Source of the DNA: Planctellipticum variicoloris
GTDB lineage: Bacteria; Planctomycetota; Planctomycetia; Planctomycetales; Planctomycetaceae
Assembly (NCBI RefSeq): GCF_030622045.1
Contig: NZ_CP130886.1
Location: forward strand, 1,377,557 to 1,441,556
DNA length: 64,000 nt
Direction: 5' to 3'
In this document: positions 17,093-26,374 of the stretch, in pieces
How the letters are laid out: each line of letters begins with the position of its first letter
Numbering within the stretch: position 1 is the stretch's first letter
Made by a program: the position numbers and the translations under genes
The notes under the pieces: model-generated
Databases searched by the model: none
Told to the model about the DNA's origin: nothing
Seen by the model: only the letters and a program-made list of their open reading frames with translations

Positions 17093-17120
17093 ACGATACA
17101 GTTCAGGAACATACTGTCAA
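17093..17120 (-). promoter_or_regulatory. Sigma-70-like promoter of the interrupted exported-protein operon
   Basis: On the minus strand a perfect -35 TTGACA (17120-17115) is followed by a 16-base spacer and the -10 TATCGT (17098-17093). An A-tract (AAAAAAA, complementary to the T-run at 17124-17130) lies just upstream and could act as an UP element. Transcription would start near 17086, about 70 bases before the ATG at 17017. This promoter would drive the small exported protein, DUF1559 and anchored-protein genes, so the IS probably reduces expression of all three. Confidence 0.6.
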
Positions 17121-17390
17121 CTGTTTTTTTGCCGCTTGTGCAGGTTTTACTGATGCGAACGGGCGTATAAACTCGGCACGATCCGCTTCAGGCTGGATTG
17201 AAAACCGACGGTATGGGGCGTTGCGGTTCCGTCTCTCTTGCCTTTGGAATCGTCCGAGTGCTTCAAGTTCGTACTTTTGTGCCATCTGCGAATGTCTATT
17301 TGGATTGCTCAGTGCCCCGGCATGGCTTCACAAGAGTCGGCAGCCCAAGCGGAGCCTGGTAAGTCCCGAAGCGATAGCCGACCAAGGCCA

Positions 17391-17424
17391 ATGACATGCT
17401 CACCGTCAAGGGTGAGCATGTCAT
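17391..17424 (-). terminator. 14 bp stem hairpin after Tat-protein gene
   Basis: ATGACATGCTCACC and GGTGAGCATGTCAT pair perfectly around GTCAAG, 9 bases beyond the stop of the minus-strand gene ending at 17433. No T-run follows, but the stem length and position make it a likely transcription end or 3' stabiliser. Confidence 0.6.
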
Positions 17425-17432
17425 CCGGTTTC

Positions 17433-18734
17433 TCAACCGGCATCCACATACGGACCGCGGAAGAAGCCGCTGCTTTCCGGGCCGCGATACGTGACCGCCA
17501 TCGCCGGATCGCGAATGATGCTGCCGCCGGCGTGAATCGAACGCATCGCAAAATCGCACAGCGTGCTCGTCAGCAGCGTCCGCTCCACCGGGTACGGAGG
17601 CTTCCCGGCCGCGAAGAACTGCTCGATGTTCCAGGTCAGCGGATCGAAGAACCTCGCGCCGGGAGGCGACGGCAGATAGAAGCAGGTCGAGACCGGATCC
17701 GGCCGGCCACGGACCGTCGCGGCGAAGCCAAAGTCGGAGACCTGTTCGATCAGATTCAGAACCGTGGCCTTGGTGCCGTCCTGGTATTCGACGAACACCG
17801 CCAGCGGCTGCTTCACGTTCTGCTCGACCGGTCCGACGTTGCAGCTCTGGCAGCGGGACAGGGCCGCGTCGAGCAGCCGACGGGACCAGCGACCTGCCGC
17901 CGCCGCTTTCCACACTGCGTCTCCCTGCACGCACTCCAGCGACTTCACGCCGGTCTCCCCGCCCGCCCGGCGTTCCAGCATGCTCTGCAGCACTTCGAGG
18001 GCGTGGAACAGATAGATCTCCACCGGACCCCGGTCGTAGCCGAAGCAGACCACCGCTTCTTCAAACGGCGTTTCGAGCGGCGGTTCGATTTCCGGCTGGC
18101 GCCAGGTGACCGGCAGCGATGAGCCGGCCATCAGACCGAAACCCAGCTCCCGCGAAGTTGCCACCATGCGAGCCGCATTGGCGTGATCGTACGACAGGTG
18201 CTTGTCGACGAAGATCGGCACGCTCCGTCCGCTCTTGCGGAACACGTTGACGATCTTCTCGAACAGCTCGTAGCGGGGATAGAGGATCTGCCCTCGCTCG
18301 TTCAGCGGATAGTCGCCATGCTCGATGATCAGCAGGATCGCGTCGACATCCAGTTTATCGGGACCGCCAATTGCCGCTTCGACCGTCTTGCACAGCTCCA
18401 CGCCGTGCCGCTCGCACGTCTCCGGGCTGAGATCGTGTTCGGGGATCTGGTCGTTGTACATCCGGACGAGGTCGAACGGCGGCTGATGATGAAAGCCGTT
18501 GCGGGTATAGCCCAGCAGGAACCGCCCTGCGATGTGATACGCGTGCGACCGCAGCCGGTAAATCGAATTGATCGCCGCCACGCGCGGACGGCGGCCGCTG
18601 GCCGGGGACGCCGACGGGGCCTCCTGAGCGTCGGCAGCAGACGACAGCGACGATGCGGCGGCCAGACTGGCGGACGACGCCGCCAGGAACCTGCGACGGG
18701 AGAAACCGCGGGGCAAGTCGGACGACAGCGGCAT
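17433..18734 (-). CDS. Tat-exported protein of unknown function, sulfatase partner
   Basis: 433 residues from the ATG at 18734 (GGAG 7 bases upstream). The N-terminus RGFSRRRFLAASSASLAAAS is a clear twin-arginine signal with consensus S-R-R-R-F-L, so the protein is exported folded. Residues about 50-330 contain a pattern reminiscent of Gfo/Idh/MocA proteins (VDKHLSYDHANAARM followed by GFGLMAGSSLPVTWR, like the E-K-P-L-A and G-S-S-x-R segments), but no N-terminal G-x-G-x-x-G nucleotide motif is visible. That may mean an enzyme-derived protein that no longer binds NAD. It follows the sulfatase gene by 30 bp, so the two are probably co-transcribed and may act on the same sulfated glycan. Confidence 0.75.
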   Translation of the reverse strand: MPLSSDLPRGFSRRRFLAASSASLAAASSLSSAADAQEAPSASPASGRRPRVAAINSIYRLRSHAYHIAGRFLLGYTRNGFHHQPPFDLVRMYNDQIPEHDLSPETCERHGVELCKTVEAAIGGPDKLDVDAILLIIEHGDYPLNERGQILYPRYELFEKIVNVFRKSGRSVPIFVDKHLSYDHANAARMVATSRELGFGLMAGSSLPVTWRQPEIEPPLETPFEEAVVCFGYDRGPVEIYLFHALEVLQSMLERRAGGETGVKSLECVQGDAVWKAAAAGRWSRRLLDAALSRCQSCNVGPVEQNVKQPLAVFVEYQDGTKATVLNLIEQVSDFGFAATVRGRPDPVSTCFYLPSPPGARFFDPLTWNIEQFFAAGKPPYPVERTLLTSTLCDFAMRSIHAGGSIIRDPAMAVTYRGPESSGFFRGPYVDAG

Positions 18735-18764
18735 GCGAGGCTCCGAAGTGTTTCAGGGAAACGG

Positions 18765-20117
18765 TCAGGGGCGTTTTGTCTCGTCCGTATGCAGTTGCTG
18801 CAGTTGCTGGACGATGTCGGGATTCGAATCCATCAGGTTGGTCCGCTCGGCGGAATCTCGGGCGATGTTGCTGAGGAACAGAGGAGGCCGCTCGGCCGCC
18901 TTCGCGCCCGGCTTGTTGCCGACGGTCGTGTCCTGTACGTTGCCGATCAGCTTCCAGTCGCCATGACGGACCGCCCATTGCGCATTCGGTCCGTTGCCGA
19001 CCTGCCAGTGGAGCGTCTTGTGCGGCGAGGGAGCGTCGGCCGACTTGAGCACCGGCGTCAGGCTGAGACCGTCGATATCCGTTTCCGGGAGCTGGACTCC
19101 GCAAAGTTCCGTCAGCGTCGGGAACCAGTCGCAGGCATGGGCCACCTGATTGCGGACTTCTCCCTGCGGAATCTGTCCCGGCCAACTGATCATCGCCGGC
19201 AGTCGGATGCCTCCTTCGAAGAGGCTGAACTTCGCGCCGCGGTAAGGACCGGCGCTGCCACCTCCCCAGTGCGCCCGTTCCTCGGTCGAGTGACCATTGT
19301 CCGACTGCAGCACGACGATGGTGTTCTCGCGCAGGCCGGTCTGATCGAGATGCTTGAGCAGTCGCCCGATCCGCTCGTCCTGGCTGGCCAGAAACGCCGC
19401 ATAGAGACGCCGGGAATACTCCAGATCTTTGAATCGCTCCAGCCACTTCGCCTCCCCCTGGTAGGGATAGTGCGGGGCGTTCATCGCGAAGTAGAGGAAG
19501 AACGGCTGCTCCCGGTGCCGGTCGATGAAAGTAATCGCCTCGTCGGCCATCAGTTCGGGGAAGTATTGGCCGTCGTGAAAGACTTCGCGACCGTTGCGGT
19601 GGAGGTCGTGAATGTTCGGCCCGCTCCAGTAGAAGAAGTGAGACCAGTTGTCGATGCAGCCCCCCATATGTCCGAACGAATGGTCGAACCCCTGGGCGAG
19701 CGGCAATGTTTCGGGGGTGTAGCCCAGGTGCCACTTGCCGATGTGGGCCGTCGCGTAACCTGCGCCGCGAAACGCTTCCGCGATCGTCACCTGTTCGGGT
19801 GGGAGCGCCCCTTTCTCGCCGGGCTGTGAAGCGCAGTTGCCGGGGACGCCGGCGCGGACGGGATAACGCCCGGTCAGAATGCCCGCCCGCGATGGAGAAC
19901 AGACCGGCGCCGCCGAATAAAACTGCGTGAACCGTACGCCGCGGGCGGCGAGAGCGTCGATGTTCGGCGTCACCAGATCCGTCGAGCCATAACACCCCGC
20001 GTCAACCGCCCCCTGATCGTCCGTCAGGATGAAGACGACGTTGGGGGGGGTGGCGAATGCTGACTCGCTGGAGAACGCCCAGCAGCCGAACATCAGAAGC
20101 ACCAGTCGGGGCAGCAT
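18765..20117 (-). CDS. Secreted sulfatase (arylsulfatase A-like)
   Basis: 450 residues from the ATG at 20117, with AAGGA 9 bases upstream. The signal peptide runs to FATPP. The metal-binding start is NVVFILTDDQGAVDAGCYG. The catalytic cysteine, which must be converted to formylglycine, is Cys73 in CSPSRAGILTGRYP; the second signature is GYATAHIGKWHLG. The metal-binding DNGHS and the basic GAKFSLFEGGIRLPAMISWP segment follow. It hydrolyses sulfate esters, probably from polysaccharides in the periplasm or at the surface. It is divergent from another sulfatase (148 bp between starts), so one control region could govern both. No formylglycine-generating enzyme gene is in the window. Confidence 0.94.
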   Translation of the reverse strand: MLPRLVLLMFGCWAFSSESAFATPPNVVFILTDDQGAVDAGCYGSTDLVTPNIDALAARGVRFTQFYSAAPVCSPSRAGILTGRYPVRAGVPGNCASQPGEKGALPPEQVTIAEAFRGAGYATAHIGKWHLGYTPETLPLAQGFDHSFGHMGGCIDNWSHFFYWSGPNIHDLHRNGREVFHDGQYFPELMADEAITFIDRHREQPFFLYFAMNAPHYPYQGEAKWLERFKDLEYSRRLYAAFLASQDERIGRLLKHLDQTGLRENTIVVLQSDNGHSTEERAHWGGGSAGPYRGAKFSLFEGGIRLPAMISWPGQIPQGEVRNQVAHACDWFPTLTELCGVQLPETDIDGLSLTPVLKSADAPSPHKTLHWQVGNGPNAQWAVRHGDWKLIGNVQDTTVGNKPGAKAAERPPLFLSNIARDSAERTNLMDSNPDIVQQLQQLHTDETKRP

Positions 20118-20265
20118 CCGGCAAAATCCTTCATAAGATCGATGGCGTCTCTCTTTACCACGACAGGCTGTTGACGCGGAACGCGCTGCCCGTGAGGATA
20201 CTCGACACTTCCCATCGCGAACAGACTCCGCCAACACCCTGATTCCACGACCTGGAGCCGACGTC

Positions 20266-22020
20266 ATGTTGACGCGACTGATGATGACGCTCGCTTCATT
20301 GACGGCCGCAACCGTCGTCCAGGCCGCCGATCGGCCGAACGTCATCGTAATCCTCGCCGACGACCAGGGCTGGGGCGACCTCAGCGTGCATGGAAATACC
20401 AACCTCAGCACGCCTCACATCGACTCGCTGGCGCGCGACGGGGCGATCTTCGACCGCTTCTACGTCTGCCCCGTCTGTTCGCCGACACGGGCCGAGTTCC
20501 TGACCGGACGCTATCACCCGCGCGGCAACGTCTGGAATGTCTCCACCGGCGGCGAGCGGCTCGACCTCGACGAGCGAACCATCGCCGACGCCTTCGCCGC
20601 CGGCGGCTACGCCACCGCCGCATTCGGCAAATGGCACAACGGCATGCAATACCCCTATCACCCGAACGGTCGAGGATTCCAGGAATACTACGGCTTCTGC
20701 TCGGGACACTGGGGGGACTACTTCAGCCCGCCGCTGGAGCACAACGGAAAACCGGTCCGCGGCAACGGCTTCATCATCGACGACCTGACCGACCACGCGT
20801 TGACCTTCCTGGAACAGCACCGTCAGCAACCGGTCTTCTGCTATCTGGCGCTCAACACGCCCCACTCGCCGATGCAGGTTCCCGACAGCTTCTACAAAAA
20901 GTTCGACAACAACGAATTGCCGCTGCGTTATCACGGCAAAGAGCGGGAGGAGCTCGACCACACCCGGGCCGCACTCGCCATGTGCGAAAACATCGACTGG
21001 AACGTGGGACGCGTCCTGGCGAAGCTCAATGAACTGAAAATCGCCGACAACACGATCGTCCTGTACTTTTCCGACAACGGTCCGAACGGCTGGCGCTGGA
21101 ACGACGGGATGCGCGGGCGCAAAGGAACTACGGACGAAGGGGGCGTCCGCTCGCCGCTGCTCGTCCGCTGGCCCGGCCAGATCCCCGCGGGAACGAAGAT
21201 CCCGCAGATCTCCGCCGCCATCGATCTGCTGCCGACCCTTCTCGACCTGACCGGCGTCCAGCGCGTCGGCGACAAGCCGCTCGACGGCGTCAGCCTGGCC
21301 CCCTTGCTCCGTGGCAAGACCGCGGAACCGACGGACCGGATGATCTTCTCCCACTGGGCCAACAAAGTCAGTGTCCGGACCCAACAGTACCGGCTCGATG
21401 CGGCCGGCCGCCTCTACGACATGCTCGCCGATCCCGGCCAGCAGACCGACATCAGTAAGCAACAGCCCGACGTCGCCGCCCGCCTCGCCGCCGCCGTCAA
21501 AGACTGGGAAGGGACCGTCCTGGCCGAAATGGTCCGCGAAGAACGCCCCTTCACGGTCGGCTATCACGAGTTCCCGGTCACGCAACTACCGGCCCGCGAC
21601 GGCATCCCGCACGGCGGCGTCGAGCGCAGCGGCAAGGCCCCGAACTGTTCGTTCTTTACGAACTGGACGACCACCGAAGGCCGGATCACCTGGATCGTCG
21701 ACGTCCACACCGCAGGCGCCTACGAAGTCGTCGTCGACTACGCCTGCCCCGCGGTCGACGTCGGCTCGACCATCGAACTGAGCTGCGGCCCGCATCGGCT
21801 GAAAGCGAGAATCGTCGAGGCCCACGACCCGCCCCTCCGCGGCCACGAGCATGACCGGGCCTCACGCGGCTCAGAATCCTACGTCAAAGACTTCCAGCCC
21901 CTGACGCTCGGCGAACTGCAGCTCGATCGCGGCCCCGGAACTCTCACGCTTCGCGCGACCGACATCCCCGGCAAAAACGTGATGGAAGTCCGCGGCCTGT
22001 GGCTCACGCTCAAACCGTAA
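20266..22020 (+). CDS. Secreted sulfatase with C-terminal beta-sandwich domain
   Basis: 584 residues (GGAG 9 bases before the ATG). A signal peptide ends at [24 protein letters not shown] is the metal site, Cys71 in [17 protein letters not shown] is the formylglycine precursor, and [13 protein letters not shown] and [11 protein letters not shown] complete the sulfatase core (about 1-430). Residues about 445-584 are an extra domain with alternating beta strands ([40 protein letters not shown]), resembling galactose-binding or DUF5077-like modules, so it may hold the substrate glycan. It is followed 40 bp later by another sulfatase and likely shares its transcript. Confidence 0.93.
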   Translation: MLTRLMMTLASLTAATVVQAADRPNVIVILADDQGWGDLSVHGNTNLSTPHIDSLARDGAIFDRFYVCPVCSPTRAEFLTGRYHPRGNVWNVSTGGERLDLDERTIADAFAAGGYATAAFGKWHNGMQYPYHPNGRGFQEYYGFCSGHWGDYFSPPLEHNGKPVRGNGFIIDDLTDHALTFLEQHRQQPVFCYLALNTPHSPMQVPDSFYKKFDNNELPLRYHGKEREELDHTRAALAMCENIDWNVGRVLAKLNELKIADNTIVLYFSDNGPNGWRWNDGMRGRKGTTDEGGVRSPLLVRWPGQIPAGTKIPQISAAIDLLPTLLDLTGVQRVGDKPLDGVSLAPLLRGKTAEPTDRMIFSHWANKVSVRTQQYRLDAAGRLYDMLADPGQQTDISKQQPDVAARLAAAVKDWEGTVLAEMVREERPFTVGYHEFPVTQLPARDGIPHGGVERSGKAPNCSFFTNWTTTEGRITWIVDVHTAGAYEVVVDYACPAVDVGSTIELSCGPHRLKARIVEAHDPPLRGHEHDRASRGSESYVKDFQPLTLGELQLDRGPGTLTLRATDIPGKNVMEVRGLWLTLKP

Positions 22021-22060
22021 TTCGCAATTCGCACCTGATACGCCTCAGAGGAATTCCGAC

Positions 22061-23656
22061 ATGCGGATTATCCTGACCCCAGTAGCCCTGTTCTCGATCG
22101 TGCTTTCCGCTCTGTCACCGGCCGCCGCCGAGAAACCGAATATCGTCGTGATCCTCGCCGACGATCTCGGCTACGGCGACGTCCGCTGCTACAACCCCGA
22201 AGGCAAAATCGCCACGCCCCACATGGACCGCCTCGCCGCCGAAGGCGTGCGATTTACCGACGCCCACACTCCATCGGCCGTCTGCACGCCCACGCGGTAC
22301 GGTCTGCTGACCGGCCGCTACTGCTGGCGATCGAAGCTCAAAAGCGGCGTCCTCGGCGGCCTCAGTCCACGGCTGATCGAGCCCGATCGCCTGACCATCG
22401 CGTCGCTGCTGAAAAGCCAGGGCTACCACACGACCGCCGCCGGCAAGTGGCACCTCGGGATGAACTGGAAGAAGTTGCCCGGCAAGGACGTGGCGGAGCT
22501 CAATATCGAAGCCGCCGATCAGGTCCACAACGTCGACTACACGCAGCCCGTCACCGACGGCCCCAACAGCGTCGGCTTCGACGATTACTTCGGCATCAGC
22601 GCGTCGCTCGACATGGTCCCCTATGCCTACCTCCGCAACGATCGGCTGACCGCACCCCCCGTCGGTGATCGCGCATTCCTCATGATGGCCGGCCGAGACA
22701 ACGGCGGCAAAACCCGCCTCGGCCCCGCCGCTGCAGATTTCGACGCCGCCAACGTGCTGCCCGAACTGACCCGCGAAGCCGTCCGCTCGATCGGCGCCCG
22801 CGCCGAAGCCGCCCGCAACGGAAAACCTTTCTTCCTCTACCTGCCGTTTGCCTCTCCCCATACTCCCATCCTCCCCACTGCCGACTGGCTGGGAAAGAGC
22901 GGCCTGAATCCCTATGGCGACTTCGTCATGCAGACCGACACGGCCGTCGGCGAAGTCCTTCGGAAGCTCGACGAGGAGGGACTGTCCAGCAACACCCTCG
23001 TGGTCGTGACCAGCGATAATGGCTGCTCGCCGCAGGCCCAATACCCGGAACTCCTCGCCAAAGGCCACAACCCCAGCGGAATTCTGCGTGGGCATAAGGC
23101 CGATCTTTATGAAGGGGGCCACCGCGTCCCGTTCCTCGTCCGCTGGCCGGGACATGCTCCCGCAGGAAAGACCGGCGAGCAACTCGTCTGCCTGACCGAC
23201 GTCCTCGCCACCGTCGCCGACATCCTCGACGCTCCACTGCCGGCGAATGCCGCGGAAGACAGCTTCAGCTTCCTGCCGGTGCTGACGGGAACCACGGAAG
23301 CGCTTCGCCCCGATCTGATCTCCCACTCGATCAACGGCTCCTTCGCGATCCGCGAGGGAAAGTGGAAGCTGCTCCTCTGCCCCGGATCGGGAGGCTGGAG
23401 CGCACCCCGTCCCGGCAAAGACGACACGAGCGCCCTGCCGCTCGTCCAGCTCTTCGATCTGGAGGCCGACATCGGCGAACGCGACAATCTGGCCCTCAAA
23501 CACCCCGAAGTCGTCGAACGACTGACAACGCGGCTCGAAGCGCAAGCGGCGGCAGGTCGCACAACTCCGGGACCGCGGCAGCCGAACACGACGCCGGTCG
23601 ATCCCTGGAAAGCCGGGCGGGACGCCCATCGCCCGCTAGCCCGCAAGCCCCGGTGA
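22061..23656 (+). CDS. Secreted sulfatase (arylsulfatase family)
   Basis: 531 residues, with AGAGGA upstream of the ATG. A signal peptide ends at SPAAAEKP. NIVVILADDLGYGDVRCYNP starts the core, and Cys75 in CTPTRYGLLTGRYCWRS is the formylglycine precursor. KWHLGMNWKKLPG and TSDNGCSPQAQYPELL carry further active-site residues. The long insert around residues 135-215 and the form CTPTR match the subgroup that includes arylsulfatase A-like GalNAc/cerebroside-type enzymes; substrate not assignable. It is the middle gene of a plus-strand sulfatase-sulfatase-methyltransferase run. Confidence 0.94.
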   Translation: MRIILTPVALFSIVLSALSPAAAEKPNIVVILADDLGYGDVRCYNPEGKIATPHMDRLAAEGVRFTDAHTPSAVCTPTRYGLLTGRYCWRSKLKSGVLGGLSPRLIEPDRLTIASLLKSQGYHTTAAGKWHLGMNWKKLPGKDVAELNIEAADQVHNVDYTQPVTDGPNSVGFDDYFGISASLDMVPYAYLRNDRLTAPPVGDRAFLMMAGRDNGGKTRLGPAAADFDAANVLPELTREAVRSIGARAEAARNGKPFFLYLPFASPHTPILPTADWLGKSGLNPYGDFVMQTDTAVGEVLRKLDEEGLSSNTLVVVTSDNGCSPQAQYPELLAKGHNPSGILRGHKADLYEGGHRVPFLVRWPGHAPAGKTGEQLVCLTDVLATVADILDAPLPANAAEDSFSFLPVLTGTTEALRPDLISHSINGSFAIREGKWKLLLCPGSGGWSAPRPGKDDTSALPLVQLFDLEADIGERDNLALKHPEVVERLTTRLEAQAAAGRTTPGPRQPNTTPVDPWKAGRDAHRPLARKPR

Positions 23657-23732
23657 ATTGTCGCCGGATCGAACGCCCGATTAAAATCCGGCCGCGTTAG
23701 CACTCGCTCACGGTTTCCACGGAAGGATTCGC

Positions 23733-24743
23733 ATGACTCACTCCTCGCCCGAAAAGATTCTGCAGGTCGGCTTCGGCTTCTGGTCCTCCAAGACGCTTCT
23801 CAGCGCCGTCGAACTCGGCGTCTTCACCGAACTGGCGAAACAGCCCGAAAACCTGCACGAGCTGCAGACCCGGCTCGGGCTCCATCCTCGTTCCGCCGCC
23901 GATTTTCTCGACGCCCTCGTGGCCCTCGGATTTCTGGAACGGACCGACGGCGTCTACCGCAATACGCCGTCCACGGATCTGTTCCTCGACCGGAATAAGC
24001 CGTCGTACGTCGGCGGCATCCTGGAGATGAGCAGTCACCGGCTCTATCCGTTCTGGGGCCACCTCACCGAAGCCCTCCGCACCGGCGAGCATCAGAACGA
24101 AACCCGCCACGGCGGCGAAGACTTCTTCGGCGCCCTCTACGCCGACCCGCAGCGACTGCGGGAATTCCTGCGGGCGATGTCCGGACTCAGCCGGGGCGCC
24201 AACATGGCGATCGCCCGCCAGCTCCCCTGGGCTCAGTACAAGACCTACGTCGATGTCGGGACTGCCCAGGGAGATCTCGCCGTGCAGATCGCACTGGCCA
24301 ACCCGCACCTGACCGGCATCGGTTTCGACCTTCCCAAGGCCGGGCCAGTCTTCGACGACTACGTGGCGGAAAACGGGTTGTCAGATCGCGTCCGCTTCCA
24401 GCCGGGCGATTTTTTCAAAGACGAGCTGCCGCGGGCCGACGTCATCCTGATGGGCCACATCCTGCACGACTGGGGCCTCGACGATAAACAGATGCTGATC
24501 CGGAAGGCCTGCGACGCCCTGCCAGATGGCGGCGCGCTCGTCGTCTACGACGCATTGATCGACGACGATCGCCGGCAGAACGCGTTTGGCCTGTTGATGA
24601 GCCTCAACATGCTGATTGAGACGCCCGCCGGTTTCGATTACACCGGGGCCGACGGCTGCGGCTGGATGCGCGAGGCCGGTTTCCGCGAAACTCGGGTCGA
24701 ACACCTGGTCGGCCCCGATTCGATGATCGTCGCCATCAAGTAG
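23733..24743 (+). CDS. O-methyltransferase, plant-COMT/hydroxyneurosporene type
   Basis: 336 residues, GGAAGGA before the ATG. The N-terminal winged-helix dimerisation domain (residues 1-100, [20 protein letters not shown]) is followed by a class I SAM-binding fold with motif [16 protein letters not shown] at about residue 173. FQPGDFF, then [19 protein letters not shown] with the His-Asp pair used as catalytic base region, complete it. This is the acetylserotonin/caffeate O-methyltransferase-like family, also used on carotenoids and polyketides in bacteria. It lies 76 bp after a sulfatase gene. Whether it modifies sugars or a small aromatic is unknown. Confidence 0.88.
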   Translation: MTHSSPEKILQVGFGFWSSKTLLSAVELGVFTELAKQPENLHELQTRLGLHPRSAADFLDALVALGFLERTDGVYRNTPSTDLFLDRNKPSYVGGILEMSSHRLYPFWGHLTEALRTGEHQNETRHGGEDFFGALYADPQRLREFLRAMSGLSRGANMAIARQLPWAQYKTYVDVGTAQGDLAVQIALANPHLTGIGFDLPKAGPVFDDYVAENGLSDRVRFQPGDFFKDELPRADVILMGHILHDWGLDDKQMLIRKACDALPDGGALVVYDALIDDDRRQNAFGLLMSLNMLIETPAGFDYTGADGCGWMREAGFRETRVEHLVGPDSMIVAIK

Positions 24744-24829
24744 CCGTCTCCCACATTCGCAATTCGGACGTAACCTCCATTTCCGAAATGCGTTGCGTCC
24801 GAACCGCGATTCAATTTCCCGCCAGTGAC

Positions 24830-24858
24830 TTGGCAGGCCCCGCGACGGCTGCTAAACT
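24830..24858 (+). promoter_or_regulatory. Predicted sigma-70 promoter for the 32-residue basic protein
   Basis: TTGGCA (24830-24835), a 17-base spacer and TAAACT (24853-24858), with 5/6 and 4/6 matches to consensus. The start site would be near 24865, giving a leader of about 47 bases that contains AGGTGAG (24900-24906) 5 bases before the ATG. Confidence 0.6.
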
Positions 24859-24911
24859 CCCCAACTCGTTTTTCGGGGAACCCGCGGTTCCGTATGTTCA
24901 GGTGAGAGACC

Positions 24912-25010
24912 ATGGCCAAGAATCAGCGTAAAGTGAAGCCCGCCAACCACGGCAAGCGTCCGTGCAGCGCCAAGCATCGCAAGTCCCGCAAGAAGGGCAT
25001 GGCGATCTGA
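24912..25010 (+). CDS. 32-residue strongly basic protein, possible ribosome-associated peptide
   Basis: I translated this short frame by hand: it begins MAKNQRKVKPANHGKRPCSA, continues KHRKSRKKGMAI and stops at TGA 25008-25010. About 14 of 32 residues are Lys, Arg or His and none are acidic. It has an excellent ribosome site (AGGTGAG, 5-base spacing) and its own promoter-like element. The composition is that of tiny ribosomal proteins such as bTHX or bL36 (though without the zinc pattern of bL36) or of RNA-binding peptides. I believe similar NHGKRP-bearing peptides exist in other planctomycetes, but this is from memory. It stands alone between an O-methyltransferase and a convergent exported-protein gene. 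Confidence 0.7.
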   Translation: MAKNQRKVKPANHGKRPCSAKHRKSRKKGMAI

Positions 25011-25171
25011 GGCCTCTGGTCTTGGCGAAATTGATTCGGCACAGGCGATGTCGCTCCGCGGCGTCGCCTGCTTCGCTTTGCCGCGGTTCAGCCAAGCTGC
25101 AGGGACTGGTTGCGAAGCACTGGGGTGGCTGGGTCGAGTCTTCGAGCCCCCAGTATTTCCCCCAGCGCCCC

Positions 25172-26341
25172 TCAGAATGGCGACTGCGCCGCCTTCAGGA
25201 CGCCCGGTTCCTCCCGCTGGATGCGGTCGAGAAATGCCTTCGCCAGCTTCGCGGTCTCCGCTTCGGGCATTTCCGACTGATCCTTCGCGCAGGCCAGCAC
25301 GAACTGCACGATCCGCCGCTTCGCCGACGAGGTCTCAAACGGCGGCTTGCCATACGCCGTCGTCAGCCGTTCCAGCACCGACCAGTCCTTCGCCCGCGAC
25401 AGGTCGCTGAGCACCACCTCCGCCATGTCTTCCCGGTCGAGGAAGCCCCGCAACGCCCCCTGCAAATCCGCGGCGGGAATGCGATCCCGCCCGTACTGCC
25501 ACATGAACCGCAGGGCATTGAGGAACGCGTACATTTCGCCCGTCGGGAGTGACGGATCGCCCAGCTTGGCCGCGATCAGCTTCTGCAGCGCCGGCTCTCC
25601 CCGCAGCAGCAGATAGCCCCCCATCATGCCGTCGTGCCCCAGCCGGACCTCGTCCGCCGCCGGCTTCGACAGCACCTGACTCTCCAGGAATTTCGCGTCG
25701 TTGTCGTCGCCGCACAGTCCCAGCAGCATCCCGTAGAAACCCCGGCGGAGAGGCGGCGTCTCCGCCGATTCCAGCCACTGCCGGAGCTTGGCCCGCGGCA
25801 GCAGCTCTGCCAGCGCCACGACATCTTCATATGGGGCTTTGCTGAATTCCGAGAAGGCGTCCCCCGCCAGCAGGGGGTCCGAGAATTCCAGGAACCGCAA
25901 AAAGTACTTCAGGCGATCGGGCCCGGACTTCTCAGGCGACGGCGCCTGCCGTACGTATTGAAAACTGATCTCAGAAATCTCGACCGGCAAGTCCCAGGCA
26001 GGCTCCCCGTCCTGCCAGCGGCCGAACATCAGGAACAGCTCACCCTTCTTCCCGGTCCGCAGAAACGGCCACTCCAGCAGGTCATCCTTCTTCCAGGTTC
26101 GCCCCTGCGAGTTCTTCGCCACCCGCCACGGGTCGACCACCTGAAACGCCGTCTTCGCCCCGGCGTCGGGATCATTGGGGTCGGACTGGGATTCCACCCA
26201 CTGCACCAGCACCACCATGTCCGACTCGGCCACCTTCTCCGACAGCGTCGGCTGCGAAGGGGGACAAAACGGACAGCCGGGAGCCGCGAGCGCACCGTCA
26301 GCGGACGCAACCAGAGCCAGACAGCACCAGAGCCACCGCAT
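25172..26341 (-). CDS. Exported CPFC-motif protein, paralogue 2 of tandem pair
   Basis: 389 residues. A signal peptide (MRWLWCCLALVASADGALAA) is followed directly by PGCPFCPPSQPTLSEKVAES. The body aligns along its length with the next gene upstream: for example KYFLRFLEFSDPLLAGDAFS against RYFLTYLENADPIISADAYG; GMMGGYLLLRGEPALQKL against GIMGGYLLLTGEKGLEVL; LRFMWQYGRDRIP against LRFMWQYGDNRIP. The N-terminal 110 residues may be a small beta domain carrying the CPFC pair, and the rest is helical. I do not recognise a named family. The CPFC spacing (C-x-x-C) could bind metal or be redox active. It is separated by 33 bp from its paralogue and is surely co-transcribed. Confidence 0.82.
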   Translation of the reverse strand: MRWLWCCLALVASADGALAAPGCPFCPPSQPTLSEKVAESDMVVLVQWVESQSDPNDPDAGAKTAFQVVDPWRVAKNSQGRTWKKDDLLEWPFLRTGKKGELFLMFGRWQDGEPAWDLPVEISEISFQYVRQAPSPEKSGPDRLKYFLRFLEFSDPLLAGDAFSEFSKAPYEDVVALAELLPRAKLRQWLESAETPPLRRGFYGMLLGLCGDDNDAKFLESQVLSKPAADEVRLGHDGMMGGYLLLRGEPALQKLIAAKLGDPSLPTGEMYAFLNALRFMWQYGRDRIPAADLQGALRGFLDREDMAEVVLSDLSRAKDWSVLERLTTAYGKPPFETSSAKRRIVQFVLACAKDQSEMPEAETAKLAKAFLDRIQREEPGVLKAAQSPF

Positions 26342-26374
26342 GGGACATCCCTTCCCGAGCGCCGCAGTTCCAAC

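Larger units (their letters stand above)
17018..17432. other. Intergenic region, 415 bp
   Basis: It holds the promoter at 17093-17120 and the hairpin at 17391-17424. The only open frame of note (17103-17285, minus strand, 60 codons) overlaps the promoter, has no ribosome site and shows no recognisable features, so I do not call it a gene. The base composition is slightly lower in GC than the flanking genes. Confidence 0.5.

Noticed and set aside
17103-17285. 60-codon frame on the minus strand, starting MAQKYELEALG
   Set aside because: No ribosome site, overlaps a good promoter (17093-17120), and no features beyond a basic middle.
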